The notes beneath the pieces are model-generated. The model saw only the letters and a list, made by a program, of their open reading frames with translations. It did not search any database and had not been told where the DNA came from. Shown piece by piece: positions 54,283-64,000 of a stretch of 64,000 bases of DNA. The position numbers and the translations under genes were made by a program. Source of the stretch: Streptosporangiales bacterium (GTDB taxonomy: Bacteria > Actinomycetota > Actinomycetes > Streptosporangiales > WHST01). Within the stretch, counting starts at the first letter, position 1, and each line of letters starts with the position of its first letter. The DNA lies in assembly GCA_009379955.1 (NCBI GenBank), contig WHST01000015.1:1-64000 (forward strand), in the 5' to 3' direction.

Positions 54283-55032
54283 TCAGCGGCGGCGGACGGT
54301 GGCGGTGGCCGGGGTGCTGACGTCGTAGACCCTGCCCTTCGGCTCCGCCTTGCGCAGGGCGGCGAGCACGCGGGCCTTCTCGGTCGACTGCGACGGGTTG
54401 CCCCACACCACGACGACGGACCTGGGCAGGTGCAGCCGGACGGAGTCCTCGCTCGTGGCCGAGACCCGGCGGACGTCGTCGCGCAGGGAGTCGGGCAGGC
54501 GTTCGACGACGGCCAGCGCCGACGTGGTCGCCGAGTCGCCCGGACGGGGCGTGGCGACGCCGAGGACGGGCAGCGACGGGCGCTTCGCCTGGGTCGCGAC
54601 CACCACGGCGGCGTGGTCGATCAGCCACCACGAGCCGTTGCGCTCGACGGCGACGACGGGCACCCGTTCGCGGATCTCGATGCGCAGGGTGGTCGGCCAG
54701 CTGCGGCCGACCGACACCTCCTCGACCTGGGCGAGCCGCGCGACGCGCGCCTCGACGGCGTCGACGTCGATCCTGGCGAGCGGGGTGCCCATCGGCACCG
54801 CCGCGGCCTTCCGCACCTGCGCGGCGTCGAGCCGGTGGACGCCGGTCACCTCGACGGTGCGCGCCGCGAACACGCCCGACCCGTACAGCAGGTAGAGCCA
54901 CCCGCCGATCGCGGCGAGCGCGAGCAGCACGCCGAACACCTTGACGCCGCGACCGCGCCGCCCCGGCGCGCCGCCGGACGCGGAACCGGAACGGCCGGTG
55001 GCCGCCCGGTCCGTGCTCCGCGTGGTGCTCAT
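54283..55032 (-). CDS. ftsQ: Cell division protein FtsQ
   Basis: Bitopic divisome protein of 249 residues: a Gly/Arg-rich cytoplasmic N-terminus, one span (VFGVLLALAAIGGWLYLLYG), then a POTRA domain (VEVTGVHRLDAAQVRKAAAV, TPLARIDVDAVEARVARL) and the FtsQ beta domain (VSVGRSWPTTLRIEIRERVP). It bridges FtsW/PBP and the Z-ring. Lies 16 bp after murC. Confidence 0.95.
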   Translation of the reverse strand: MSTTRSTDRAATGRSGSASGGAPGRRGRGVKVFGVLLALAAIGGWLYLLYGSGVFAARTVEVTGVHRLDAAQVRKAAAVPMGTPLARIDVDAVEARVARLAQVEEVSVGRSWPTTLRIEIRERVPVVAVERNGSWWLIDHAAVVVATQAKRPSLPVLGVATPRPGDSATTSALAVVERLPDSLRDDVRRVSATSEDSVRLHLPRSVVVVWGNPSQSTEKARVLAALRKAEPKGRVYDVSTPATATVRRR

Positions 55033-55048
55033 CGGTCTACGCGCCCGC

Positions 55049-56470
55049 TCACACCGCTGCGCTGCCCTGCAGCTGCTCGAGCACCTCGGGTCCGATCATC
55101 GTGACGTCGCCTGCGCCGATGGTGAGGACGAGGTCGCCTGGCCGGGCGAGCCCGGCCACCAGCGCGGGGACCGCGGACCAGGACGGCTCGAACCGGACGC
55201 GACCGCTCGGCAGGCTGACGGCGTCGGCGACCAGCGCGCCGGTCACGCCGGGCTCGGGGTCCTCGCGCGCGGCGTACACCTCCATCACGACGACCTCGTC
55301 GGCGAGCGAGAGCGCCTCGCCGAACCGGTCGGCGAAGAGCCTGGTGCGGCTGTACAGGTGCGGCTGGAAGCACGCCACGATCCGGCCGTCGCCGGCGACG
55401 TCGCGCGCCGCGACGAGGTCGGCGGTGATCTCGGTGGGGTGGTGGGCGTAGCTGTCGAAGACGCGCACTCCCCCGGCCGTGCCCTTGGGCTCGAACCGCC
55501 GGCGGGTGCCGCTGAACCGGCCGAGACCCTCGCGCAGGTCGGAGAACGAGAAGCCGAGCCCGAGGCCGACGGTCAGGGCCGCGCAGGTGTTGAGGACGTT
55601 GTGCAGACCGGGGATCACGATGTCGACGGTGCCGAGCCTGCGCCCTCCGTGCACCACCTCGAACGTGGTGCCGAGCCCGTGGCTCTCGACGTCGACCGCG
55701 CGCAGGTCGGCGTCGGCGCCGGTGCCGTAGGTGCGCACGTCGATGCCGCGCTCCCGTGCCGTCGCGGCGAGCGTCGCGGCCCCCGGGTCGTCGGTACACG
55801 CGACGAGGAAGCCGTCGGGGTCGATGCGGTCGAGGAACCTGACGAACGCCTCGGCGTACGCCTCCTCGGTGCCGTAGTTGTCGAGGTGGTCGGCCTCGAC
55901 GTTGGTCACGATCGCGGCGTACGGGGACAGCATGAGGAACGAGCCGTCGCTCTCGTCGACCTCGGCGACGAAGATGTCGCCGCTGCCGTCGTGTGCGTTG
56001 GCGCCCGACTCGTTGAGCTCGCCCCCGATCGCGAACGACGGGTCGGCGGCGCAGTGCTGCAGGGCCACGGTCAGCAGCGACGTGGTCGTCGTCTTGCCGT
56101 GGGTGCCGGCGACGGCGACCCCGCGCTGCCCGGCCATGACGCTCGCCAGCGCGGCCGCGCGCGGCAGCACCCGCAGGCCCGCCTCGTGTGCGGCGACCGG
56201 CTCGGGATGGTCGCGCCTGATCGCGGTCGACACGACGAGGCTGTCGGCATCCGACACGTGCGCGGCGTCGTGACCGACGTGGACGGTCGCACCGATCGCC
56301 TGCAGTGCCGACAGGGCGCGCGACTCCTTCGCGTCGCAGCCCGACACCTCGACGCCGCGCGACAGCAGGATGCGGGCGATGCCCGACATCCCGGCGCCGC
56401 CGATGCCCATGAAGTGGACCCGCCCGAGCTCGTCGGCGGACACCAGGTCGACCGGCTCGATCAGCGCCAT
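55049..56470 (-). CDS. murC: UDP-N-acetylmuramate-L-alanine ligase
   Basis: Mur ligase of 473 residues adding L-Ala to UDP-MurNAc. N-terminal HFMGIGGAGMSGIARILLSR, ATP loop VAVAGTHGKTTTTSLL, then VEADHLDNYG and FDSYAHHPTEITADL. Start ATG 56470 lies one base after the murG stop codon. Confidence 0.98.
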   Translation of the reverse strand: MALIEPVDLVSADELGRVHFMGIGGAGMSGIARILLSRGVEVSGCDAKESRALSALQAIGATVHVGHDAAHVSDADSLVVSTAIRRDHPEPVAAHEAGLRVLPRAAALASVMAGQRGVAVAGTHGKTTTTSLLTVALQHCAADPSFAIGGELNESGANAHDGSGDIFVAEVDESDGSFLMLSPYAAIVTNVEADHLDNYGTEEAYAEAFVRFLDRIDPDGFLVACTDDPGAATLAATARERGIDVRTYGTGADADLRAVDVESHGLGTTFEVVHGGRRLGTVDIVIPGLHNVLNTCAALTVGLGLGFSFSDLREGLGRFSGTRRRFEPKGTAGGVRVFDSYAHHPTEITADLVAARDVAGDGRIVACFQPHLYSRTRLFADRFGEALSLADEVVVMEVYAAREDPEPGVTGALVADAVSLPSGRVRFEPSWSAVPALVAGLARPGDLVLTIGAGDVTMIGPEVLEQLQGSAAV

Positions 56471-56471
56471 G

Positions 56472-57566
56472 TCACTGCCCTTCTCCCCTCTCGCGCACCG
56501 CGCGCAGCACCATCTCGCGCAGCGCCTCGCCCGCGTCGCGCCGGCCGGCGCCGACCGCCGAGCGCGCCATCGCCGACAGCCGGTCGCCGTCGGCCAGCAG
56601 CGGCAGCACCGTCTCGCGGATCCAGGTGGCGTCGAGGTCGCCGTCGTCGACGAGGACTCCGCCACCGGCCTCGACGATCGGTGCGGCGTTGCGCCGCTGC
56701 TCGCCGTTGCCGATGGGCAGCGGGACGTACGCCGCCGGCAGGCCTACCGCCGACAGCTCGGCGCACGTCATCATGCCCGCGCGGCACAACGCGAGATCGG
56801 CCGCGGCGTAGGCGAGGTCCATGCGGTCGACGAAGTTCACGGTGACGTACGGCGGCGAGCCCTCGGGGAGGTCGATCTCGAGGGTGTTCTTCGGCCCGGT
56901 GACATGGAGCACCTGGACGCCCGCCGCGGCGAGGTCGGGGGCCGCGGACCGGACGGCCGCGTTGACCGACCTCGCCCCCTGCGAGCCGCCGAACACCAGC
57001 AGGGTCGGCAGGTCGGGCGCGAGCCCGAACAGCTCGCGCGCCTCGGCCCGGCTCGCCGCCCGGTCGAGCCGCAAGATCGTGTCGCGCAGCGGCACACCGG
57101 TGACCTGGGCGTGCGGGAGCTTGGTGCCCGGCACGGTAATCGCGACGTACGGCGTGAAGCCCGCCCCCACCCGGTTGGCCAGGCCGGGCAGCGGGTTGGC
57201 CTCGTGCACGACGATCGGCACCTTGCGCCGGCGTGCGGCGAGGTAGGCGGGCAGCGCGACGTAGCCGCCGAAGCCGACGAGGACGTCGGCCTGCTTCGCG
57301 TCGAGGACGCGCGCGGCGGCACTCACGGCCTTCGCGACCCGCACGGGCAGCGAGACGAGCTGAGGGCTCGGCCGGCGGGGCAGCGGCACCGGCGGGATGA
57401 GCTCGAGGTCGTAGCCGCGCTTGGGAACGAGCATCGTCTCGAGCCCGCGTTCGGTGCCGAGTGCGGTGATGCCGACCCCCGGGTCGGCGGCTCGCAGCAC
57501 GTCGGCCAGGTTGAGCGCCGGCTCGATGTGCCCGGCCGTGCCGCCCCCGGCGATCACTACGTGCAT
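56472..57566 (-). CDS. murG: Lipid II-forming GlcNAc transferase MurG
   Basis: GT28 enzyme of 364 residues at the inner face of the membrane. N-terminal [20 protein letters not shown], then [41 protein letters not shown] and the C-terminal [18 protein letters not shown] with [13 protein letters not shown]. It adds GlcNAc to lipid I made by MraY. Confidence 0.97.
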   Translation of the reverse strand: MHVVIAGGGTAGHIEPALNLADVLRAADPGVGITALGTERGLETMLVPKRGYDLELIPPVPLPRRPSPQLVSLPVRVAKAVSAAARVLDAKQADVLVGFGGYVALPAYLAARRRKVPIVVHEANPLPGLANRVGAGFTPYVAITVPGTKLPHAQVTGVPLRDTILRLDRAASRAEARELFGLAPDLPTLLVFGGSQGARSVNAAVRSAAPDLAAAGVQVLHVTGPKNTLEIDLPEGSPPYVTVNFVDRMDLAYAAADLALCRAGMMTCAELSAVGLPAAYVPLPIGNGEQRRNAAPIVEAGGGVLVDDGDLDATWIRETVLPLLADGDRLSAMARSAVGAGRRDAGEALREMVLRAVRERGEGQ

Positions 57567-57612
57567 GTCCTGTCTGCCTCCGTGCCTCAACCCCGGTGCC
57601 ACCGACGAGCCG

Positions 57613-58896
57613 CTACTTCTTTTTCCGCGCCGCCCGCCCGTAGCCGAGCCAGCCGAACGCCCGCGCGAGTGGACCGGGTCCGCGCCCGGCGAGCGCGCGC
57701 TGTGCCCCTGGTTCGCGCCGGGCGAACGACAGCAGCATGCCGAGCGCCACCATCGTCGGTAGCAACGCGGACCCACCGTACGACACGAGCGGCAACGGGA
57801 TGCCGGTGATGGGCAGGACGCCGATCACCGCCCCGATGTTGACGATCGCCTGCACGAGCAGCCACGCGGTGACGGCACCCGCCGCGAGCCGGATGAACGG
57901 GTCGGTGACCCGGCGGGCGATGCGGAAGCCGGCGTACGCGAGCAGCGCGAACAGCGCCAGGACGACGAGGCTGCCGACCAGCCCGAGCTCCTCGCCGATG
58001 ATGGCGAAGATGAAGTCGGTGTAGCCGTGCGGCAGGTAGCCCCACTTCTCCCTGCTGGCACCGAGGCCGAGGCCGAACAGCCCCCCGCTCGCGATCGCGT
58101 AGATGCCCTGGACGGCCTGGTAGCCGGTGTTGCCGGCGTCGGCGAACGGGTCGGCGAAGCTGGTGATCCGCGCCATGCGGTACGGCTCCCTCGCGATGAA
58201 CACGATGACCAGGCCGATGACCGACGCGAACAGCGCCGCGAACAGCCGGATCGGCGCGCCGACGATCCAGAGCAGGGCGAGCAGGATGGTGAGCAGGACC
58301 AGGGTGGTGCCGAGGTCCTTGCCGAGCATCACGAGCAGGACGATCAGGCCGGCGCCGGGGATGAGCGGCACCAGCAGGTGCCGCCACTCGCGCAGCGTGC
58401 CGAGCTTCTGCTTGCGGGCGAGCAGGTCGGCGCCCCAGAGCACGAACCCGAGCTTCGCGACCTCCGACGGCTGGATGTGGAACGGGCCGCCGAAGTCGAT
58501 CCATCGCTGCGCGCCGTTGACCTCGCGGCCGAGACCGGGCACGAGGGTGAGGGCGAGCAGCACGACGGAGGCGACGAGCAGCGGGTACGCGAGCCCGCGC
58601 CACAGGCCCACCGGCATCCGCGCGCTCAGCCACAGGGCGACGACGCCCACACCGATCCAGATCGCCTGCCGGGTGAAGTAGTAGTACGACGAGTCGCCCG
58701 CGGCGTACGCGTCGACGCTCGACGCCGACAGCACCATGAGCAGGCCGAGCGCGCTGAGCAGCGCGGTGCAGCCGAGCACGAGGTAGTACGAGGCGTGCGG
58801 GCGGTCGAACAGCCGTCGCACGAGGGCGAGCCGCGACCTGACGTCGAACCACGGCGTCGAGGCGGCCTCGTCACCGGTCTCCGTGGAGGTCGTCAT
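57613..58896 (-). CDS. ftsW: SEDS-family peptidoglycan polymerase FtsW
   Basis: Septal SEDS protein of 427 residues with about ten spans. Motifs: [13 protein letters not shown]-like stretch read here as [35 protein letters not shown]-type loop [14 protein letters not shown] and the [21 protein letters not shown]-terminal motif. ATG 58896 overlaps the murD stop (ATGA). The murG start lies 46 bp downstream. Confidence 0.96.
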   Translation of the reverse strand: MTTSTETGDEAASTPWFDVRSRLALVRRLFDRPHASYYLVLGCTALLSALGLLMVLSASSVDAYAAGDSSYYYFTRQAIWIGVGVVALWLSARMPVGLWRGLAYPLLVASVVLLALTLVPGLGREVNGAQRWIDFGGPFHIQPSEVAKLGFVLWGADLLARKQKLGTLREWRHLLVPLIPGAGLIVLLVMLGKDLGTTLVLLTILLALLWIVGAPIRLFAALFASVIGLVIVFIAREPYRMARITSFADPFADAGNTGYQAVQGIYAIASGGLFGLGLGASREKWGYLPHGYTDFIFAIIGEELGLVGSLVVLALFALLAYAGFRIARRVTDPFIRLAAGAVTAWLLVQAIVNIGAVIGVLPITGIPLPLVSYGGSALLPTMVALGMLLSFARREPGAQRALAGRGPGPLARAFGWLGYGRAARKKK

Positions 58897-60293
58897 CTCG
58901 TACCGACCCAGCGGCGGGCGGCGGCGGCGAAGGCGTCACCGCGCGCCGGGTAGTTCGGGAACATGTCCCAGGAGGCGCCGGCGGGAGAGAGCAGGACGGT
59001 GTCGCCCGGGCGCGCGAACCGGGCCGCCTCGGCAACGACGGCATCCATGACCCCAGTGTCGGTCGAGGAGACCTCCACGACCGGGACATTCGGTGCGTGT
59101 CGCACGAGTGCGTCCCGGATCACGGCCCGGTCGCGGCCCAGCAGGACCGCCGCGCGCATCCGCCGGTGGTGCGCGGCGACGACGTCGTCGACCCGGGCGC
59201 CCTTGAGTAGGCCGCCGGCGATCCACACCACGTGGTCGTACGCGGACAGCGCCGCGGCGACGGCGTGCGGGTTGGTGGCCTTCGAGTCGTCCACGAACCG
59301 CACGCCCGCGCCCTCGGCGACCAGGGTCAGCCGGTGCGCGTCAGGGCGGAACGCCCGCAGGCCGTCGCGCACGGCGGCGGCCGGCACGCCGTACGCGCGG
59401 GCGAGCGCGGCGGCGGCGAGCGCGTTGGCCACGTTGTGCGGCGCCGGCGGCGAGACGTCGGCGACGGCGGCGAGCTCCGCCGCGCCGGCGCCCCCCGCGA
59501 ACGCGCCGTCGACCAGCGCCCCGCCGTCGACGCCGAGCTGCCCTGGGCCTGGCGGGCCGAGCGTGAACGAGATCGCGCCACGACGTCCCGCGGCCAGTCC
59601 CGCGCTCTCGGTGTCGTCGGCGTTGTAGACGACGGTCGTGCCCTTGCCCCAGATACGGGCCTTGGCGTCGCGGTACGCCTCGTACGAGCCGTGCCAGTCG
59701 AGGTGGTCGGGCGCGACGTTCAGCACCGTCGCGGCCAGCGGGCGCAGGCTCTCCGACCAGTGCAGCTGGAAGCTCGACAGCTCGACGGCGAGCGCCTGGT
59801 AGGGCGGGTCGGCGAGCACCGCGTCGACGATCGGCGCGCCGACGTTGCCCGCGGCGGTCGCCCGGACGCCGGCGGCCTCCAGGATCGCGGCGAGCATGCG
59901 GACGGCCGTCGTCTTGCCGTTGGTCCCCGTGATCGCCAGCCAGGGAGCGGGGTCGGGCCCGCGCAGCCGCCACGCCAGCTCGACCTCGCCGTAGACCGGC
60001 AGTCCGCGGCCGGCGGCCGCCGCGAGCAGCGGCGCCTGCGGCGCCCACCCCGGCGAGGTGACGACCAGCTCCGTGTCGTCCGGCAGCACGACCGCGGCGC
60101 CGAGACGGACCGCAACGCCGTCGCCCGCCAGGCCCACGGCGCGGTCGCGCTGGGCGTCGCCGTCGCCGGTGTCGACGACGGTCACCACGGCGCCGAGCCG
60201 GCTCAGGACCCGCGCGGCGGCCGTGCCGGACACGCCGATGCCCGTGACGCAGACCCGGCGGCCCGCCCACCGCTCGCGGCGGCGGGCCCTCAC
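58893..60293 (-). CDS. murD: UDP-N-acetylmuramoylalanine-D-glutamate ligase
   Basis: Mur ligase of about 466 residues adding D-Glu. [20 protein letters not shown] at the N-terminus, ATP loop [44 protein letters not shown] and [20 protein letters not shown] 60293 overlaps the mraY stop by four bases (GTGA), so it is translationally coupled. Confidence 0.96.
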   Translation of the reverse strand: MRARRRERWAGRRVCVTGIGVSGTAAARVLSRLGAVVTVVDTGDGDAQRDRAVGLAGDGVAVRLGAAVVLPDDTELVVTSPGWAPQAPLLAAAAGRGLPVYGEVELAWRLRGPDPAPWLAITGTNGKTTAVRMLAAILEAAGVRATAAGNVGAPIVDAVLADPPYQALAVELSSFQLHWSESLRPLAATVLNVAPDHLDWHGSYEAYRDAKARIWGKGTTVVYNADDTESAGLAAGRRGAISFTLGPPGPGQLGVDGGALVDGAFAGGAGAAELAAVADVSPPAPHNVANALAAAALARAYGVPAAAVRDGLRAFRPDAHRLTLVAEGAGVRFVDDSKATNPHAVAAALSAYDHVVWIAGGLLKGARVDDVVAAHHRRMRAAVLLGRDRAVIRDALVRHAPNVPVVEVSSTDTGVMDAVVAEAARFARPGDTVLLSPAGASWDMFPNYPARGDAFAAAARRWVGTR

Positions 60294-61345
60294 GTGAGCC
60301 AGCGGCCGTAGAACACGCCGAGTCCGCCGGCGACGCACAGGCCGGTGACGATCCAGAACCGCACCACGATCGTCACCTCGTTCCAGCCGACGAGCTCGAA
60401 GTGGTGCTGCAGCGGCGCCATGCGGAACACCCGTCTATGGGTGATCTTGAAGAACCCGACCTGGATGATGACCGACATCGTGATGATGACGAACAGCCCG
60501 CCGAGCAGCAGGAGCAGCAGCTCGGTGCGGGTGAGGATGGCCATCGCCGCCATCACGCCGCCGAGTGCCAGCGACCCGGTGTCGCCCATGAAGATGCGGG
60601 CGGGCGGCGCGTTCCACCACAGGAAGCCGAAGCATGCGCCGGTGACGGCGGCGGCGACGACCGCGAGGTCGAGCGGATCCCGCACCGTGTAGCAGCTCGG
60701 AACCAGCGTGGTGGCACAGCTGTTGCGGAACTGCCAGTTGCCGATGATGACGTATGACGCGAACACCATCACCGACGCGCCGGTCGCCAGCCCGTCGAGG
60801 CCGTCGGTGAGGTTCACGCCGTTGGACGCCCCGGCGACCATGAGCAGTGACAGCACGACGAAGACGATCGGCCCGAGGTAGAGCCAGGTCAGGTCGCGGT
60901 CGAACGAGAGGTACGCCGAGCCCGGCGTCAGTCCCTGCGAGTTGGGGAAGCGCAGGGCGAGCAGGGCGAACGCGATCGCGAGCACAGCCTGGCCGAGTGT
61001 CTTGGCACCGCTGCGCAGGCCGAGACTGCGCTGCTTCCAGATCTTGATGAAGTCGTCGAGGAAGCCGACGAAGCCGAGGCCGGCCATCAGGCCGAGCGCG
61101 AGCCCGCCGGAGACGGTCGGCCGGTTCATCGTGACCAGGTGCGCGATGCCGTACCCGAGCAGGGTCGCGATGATGATCACCGCGCCGCCCATGGTGGGCG
61201 TACCGCGCTTGGTGTGGTGGCTCGTCGGGCCGTCGTCGCGGATCAGCTGGCCGTATCCGTAGCGACGGAAGACGCTGATGGCGACAGGGGTGCCGAGCAG
61301 CGCGATGAACAGGGCTATCGCGCCGGAGAAGAGGACCAACCTCAC
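60290..61345 (-). CDS. mraY: Phospho-N-acetylmuramoyl-pentapeptide transferase
   Basis: Polytopic enzyme of 351 residues that makes lipid I from UDP-MurNAc-pentapeptide and undecaprenyl phosphate. It holds [37 protein letters not shown] with the catalytic Asp pair, [16 protein letters not shown] and [15 protein letters not shown]. It begins three bases after the murF stop. Confidence 0.98.
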   Translation of the reverse strand: MRLVLFSGAIALFIALLGTPVAISVFRRYGYGQLIRDDGPTSHHTKRGTPTMGGAVIIIATLLGYGIAHLVTMNRPTVSGGLALGLMAGLGFVGFLDDFIKIWKQRSLGLRSGAKTLGQAVLAIAFALLALRFPNSQGLTPGSAYLSFDRDLTWLYLGPIVFVVLSLLMVAGASNGVNLTDGLDGLATGASVMVFASYVIIGNWQFRNSCATTLVPSCYTVRDPLDLAVVAAAVTGACFGFLWWNAPPARIFMGDTGSLALGGVMAAMAILTRTELLLLLLGGLFVIITMSVIIQVGFFKITHRRVFRMAPLQHHFELVGWNEVTIVVRFWIVTGLCVAGGLGVFYGRWLT

Positions 61346-61348
61346 GGG

Positions 61349-62749
61349 TTACTGCTCCCTCTCTGCAGTTCCTCGCGCCGCCATCCGGTCCCCCACCCAG
61401 CGGAGTCCGGCGTCTCGGGACGACTTGAACAGTACGACGTCTCCGCCCCGAAGCTCGGCATCCAGCAGGTCTTCGGCCGTGTCGCCGTCCGGTACGCGCA
61501 CGGCACGACCGCTCCAGCCGGACACGCCGGACGCGCCGTCGGCGACCCCACCCGCGCCTGCGCCGACCGCCACGACGAGGTCGACACCGCACTCGGCGGC
61601 GTATGCGCCGAGTCGCACGTGCTCGGCGGCGGACGTCTCGCCGAGCTCGAGCATCTCCCCGAGCACCGCGACGGTCCTGCGCCCGCCGGCGAGGTGCACG
61701 AGCGTGCGCAGCGCGGCCGCCGCGGACACCGGGTTGGCGTTGTAGGCGTCGTTGACGACCGTCACCCCGTCGGGACGCTCGCGGAGCTCCATCCGGTGCC
61801 GGCTCTGTGGCACCGCCTCACCCAGGCCCGCGGCGACCTGCTCGGGCGACATGCCGACCTCGAGTGCGACGGCCGCGGCGGCGAGCGCGTTGGACACCTG
61901 GTGCTCGCCGTGCAGCCGCAGCCGTACCGCGGCGGATCCCGCCGGCGTCATCAGCGTGAACGACGGGCGGGCGGCGGCGTCGAGCGTGACCTCGTCGGCG
62001 CCGACGTCCGCGCCGGGTGTCGTGCCGAACGTGACCACGCGCGCCTTCGTGCGCTCGGCCATCGCGGCGACGCGCTCGTCGTCCGCGTTGAGCACCGCGA
62101 CACCGTCGTCCGGCAGTGCCTCGACGAGCTCGCCCTTGGCGGCGGCGATGGCCTCCGGGCTGCCGAACTCGCCCAGGTGGGCGACGCCCACGTTGAGGAC
62201 GACGCCGATCCGCGGTGTGGCGACCGCGCACAGCTCGGCGATGTGTCCCGCACCCCGCGCGCCCATCTCGAGGACGAGGCACGCGGTGTCGGTGCCGGCG
62301 CGGAGCACGGTGAGCGGGAAGCCGATCTCGTTGTTGAACGACTCCGGCGGCGCGACCGTCGGGCCGACCGCGGGCAGCAGTTGGGCGAGGAGGTCCTTGG
62401 TGCCGGTCTTGCCCGCGGAGCCCGTCACCCCGATCACGGTGGTGCCGTCGAGCCGCCGCGCGACCGCGTGGGCGAGGCGCGCGAGACCGGCCACGGTGTC
62501 GTCGACCACCACTGCGGGCACGCCGACCGGTCGGGTCGCCAGCACGGCCGTCGCACCCGCCGCCACCGCCGCGGCGGCGAAGTCGTGGCCGTCGACGCGT
62601 TCGCCCGGCACGGCGACGAACAGTGCGCCGGCGTCCACCTGCCGCGAGTCGACGACGACGGGACCGGTCACCGGGGCGGCGGGGTCGCGCGCGTCGGACA
62701 GCGAGCCGGCCACGGCACCGGCGACCTCGGCCAGCGTCATGGCGATCAT
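61349..62749 (-). CDS. murF: UDP-MurNAc-tripeptide D-alanyl-D-alanine ligase
   Basis: Mur ligase of 466 residues adding D-Ala-D-Ala. VIGVTGSAGKTGTKDLLAQL is the ATP loop; also FNNEIGFPLTVLRAG, EMGARGAGHIAELC, NADDERVAAMAERT and VVNDAYNANPVSAAAAL. ATG 62749 overlaps the murE stop (ATGA). Confidence 0.97.
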   Translation of the reverse strand: MIAMTLAEVAGAVAGSLSDARDPAAPVTGPVVVDSRQVDAGALFVAVPGERVDGHDFAAAAVAAGATAVLATRPVGVPAVVVDDTVAGLARLAHAVARRLDGTTVIGVTGSAGKTGTKDLLAQLLPAVGPTVAPPESFNNEIGFPLTVLRAGTDTACLVLEMGARGAGHIAELCAVATPRIGVVLNVGVAHLGEFGSPEAIAAAKGELVEALPDDGVAVLNADDERVAAMAERTKARVVTFGTTPGADVGADEVTLDAAARPSFTLMTPAGSAAVRLRLHGEHQVSNALAAAAVALEVGMSPEQVAAGLGEAVPQSRHRMELRERPDGVTVVNDAYNANPVSAAAALRTLVHLAGGRRTVAVLGEMLELGETSAAEHVRLGAYAAECGVDLVVAVGAGAGGVADGASGVSGWSGRAVRVPDGDTAEDLLDAELRGGDVVLFKSSRDAGLRWVGDRMAARGTAEREQ

Positions 62750-64000
62750 GACGTGGTGTCCCCCCGGCTCGCGTCGGGGCGTCCGCCGGATGCGTCGTCC
62801 ATGCGGGCAATGGTGTCGTGCAGCACCTGGCGATCATCGAACGGGTGCACCACTCCGCCGACGTCCTGGCCCTGCTCGTGCCCCTTGCCCGCGACGACGA
62901 CCACGTCGTCGGCGCCGGCCAGCGACACCGCGGTCACGACGGCCGCGCGGCGGTCGACCTCGACCACCACGTCGGCGCGCTCGGAGACGGGGACGGTGTC
63001 GGCGCCCGACCGCATCGCGTCGAGGATCGCGACCGGGTCCTCCGACCGGGGGTTGTCCGAGGTCAGCACGGCGACGTCGGCGAGTCGGGCCGCCGCCGCC
63101 CCCATCAGCGGACGCTTCATGCGGTCCCTGTCACCGCCGCAGCCGAGCACCACGATCAGGCGTCCGCGGGTGACGGGGCGCAGCGTGCGCAGCAGGCACT
63201 CCACGGCGTCGGGCGTGTGCGCGTAGTCGACGACGGCGAGGAACGCCTGGCCCGCCGACACGCGCTCCATCCGGCCCGGCACGCCGACCGCGGTCTCGAG
63301 GCCGGTGAGCGCCTCGGCGTGTGGGACGCCCGCGGTCACCAGCATCGCGACGGCGAGCAGGCCGTTCGCGACGTTGAACGCGCCGGGCAGGCGCACGGTC
63401 GCCTCGCCCTTCTCCCCGCCGGGTCCCGTTACGCAGAACGTGCTGCCGTCGGGACGCAGGTCGGCGTCGCGCGCGTGCCAGTCGGCCTCGGTGTCTCCCG
63501 TCGCGCACGTGTGCACCGGGATCGTGGCCTCCCCGGCCAGCCTCCGCCCCCACTCGGCGTCGACGCAGACGACGCCGCTGCGGCTCAGCTCGGGGGTGAA
63601 CAACCGCGCCTTCGTGCGGAAGTAGTCATCGAGGTCGGGATGGAAGTCGAGGTGGTCCTCGCTCAGGTTGGTGAAGCCGGCGACGTCGAAACGCACGCCG
63701 CCCACCCGGCCGAGCACGAGCGCGTGGCTCGACACCTCGAGCACGACGGCGGTGACCCCGCGCTCGCGCATGACGGCGAACAGGGCGTGCAGGTCGGTCG
63801 CCTCGGGCGTGGTCCTGATGCTGTCGACGCTCTCGTCGCCCACCCGGGTCGCGACCGTGCCGACGAGACCGGTCGTGTGGCCGGCGGCGCGCAGGCCGGC
63901 CTCGACGAGGTACGCCGTCGTCGTCTTGCCGTTGGTGCCGGTGATGCCGAGCACCAGCAGGTCGGCGGCGGGATCGCCGTACACCCACGCGGCCGCGCGG
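62746..64000 (-). CDS. murE: UDP-MurNAc-tripeptide synthetase MurE, 5' end outside the window
   Basis: The C-terminal 418 or so codons of a Mur ligase; the N-terminal UDP-binding domain lies beyond position 64000. Visible are the ATP loop [50 protein letters not shown] and VLTSDNPRSEDP. The DNPR motif is that of meso-diaminopimelate-adding enzymes, so the peptidoglycan probably carries DAP; LL-DAP-containing relatives can share it. Confidence 0.96.
   Translation of the reverse strand, partial: RAAAWVYGDPAADLLVLGITGTNGKTTTAYLVEAGLRAAGHTTGLVGTVATRVGDESVDSIRTTPEATDLHALFAVMRERGVTAVVLEVSSHALVLGRVGGVRFDVAGFTNLSEDHLDFHPDLDDYFRTKARLFTPELSRSGVVCVDAEWGRRLAGEATIPVHTCATGDTEADWHARDADLRPDGSTFCVTGPGGEKGEATVRLPGAFNVANGLLAVAMLVTAGVPHAEALTGLETAVGVPGRMERVSAGQAFLAVVDYAHTPDAVECLLRTLRPVTRGRLIVVLGCGGDRDRMKRPLMGAAAARLADVAVLTSDNPRSEDPVAILDAMRSGADTVPVSERADVVVEVDRRAAVVTAVSLAGADDVVVVAGKGHEQGQDVGGVVHPFDDRQVLHDTIARMDDASGGRPDASRGDTTS

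Overview
The window is 64 kb of high-GC chromosome from an actinomycete (Actinomycetota). Markers are the dcw order murE-murF-mraY-murD-ftsW-murG-murC-ftsQ-ftsZ-pgeF-yggS-sepF-yggT-divIVA, a PriA-type HisA, a translational T-box before ileS, frequent GTG starts, ATGA/GTGA stop-start overlaps and leaderless promoters. The genus cannot be fixed from sequence reading alone. Almost all of it is vertically inherited chromosome; one lower-GC accessory segment lies at about 32.84-36.45 kb.

Layout. 0-8 kb: proS, then a probable surface-glycan or lipid cluster (UDP-sulfoquinovose synthase homologue, methyltransferase, GtrA protein, a polytopic-membrane/GT2 fusion, sugar epimerase). 8-11.5 kb: ABC exporter and two-component operon. 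11.5-17 kb: GNAT, ispG, RseP-like protease, dxr, HEAT protein. 17-24.7 kb: histidine operon hisD-hisC-hisB-[foldback element]-hypothetical-hisH-priA-adk-hisF plus a Pro-rich membrane protein. 24.7-32.5 kb: YbaK deacylase, sulfotransferase-fold protein, universal stress protein, two amino-acid permeases, HisN-like phosphatase, DUF2567 protein, amidohydrolase. 32.7-36.4 kb: accessory island (truncated gene, small peptides, DUF397, XRE/TPR regulator, D-amino-acid oxidase). 36.5-44.5 kb: dnaE, membrane protein, degenerate DAHP-synthase/chorismate mutase fusion with a structured leader, RluA-type synthase, lspA, TraR/DksA protein with a histone-H1-like tail. 44.6-48.1 kb: T-box and ileS. 48.2-64 kb: twin zinc-module membrane protein, divIVA, yggT, sepF, yggS, pgeF and the division/cell-wall cluster, cut inside murE.

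How genes work together. The dcw block makes lipid II (MurE/F/D/C, MraY, MurG) and builds the septum (FtsW, FtsQ, FtsZ, SepF, DivIVA). dxr and ispG supply isoprenoids, including the lipid carrier used by MraY and MurG. ProS carries its own editing domain, and YbaK adds trans-editing for Cys-tRNA(Pro).

The most unusual material is non-coding or at domain level: perfect palindromes repeated at 3' gene ends, a CTAG-flanked foldback element inside the his operon, a DAHP-synthase domain stripped of its catalytic motifs but fused to an apparently intact chorismate mutase, a sulfoquinovose-type sugar enzyme in a glycan neighbourhood, and an adenylate kinase inside the his operon.
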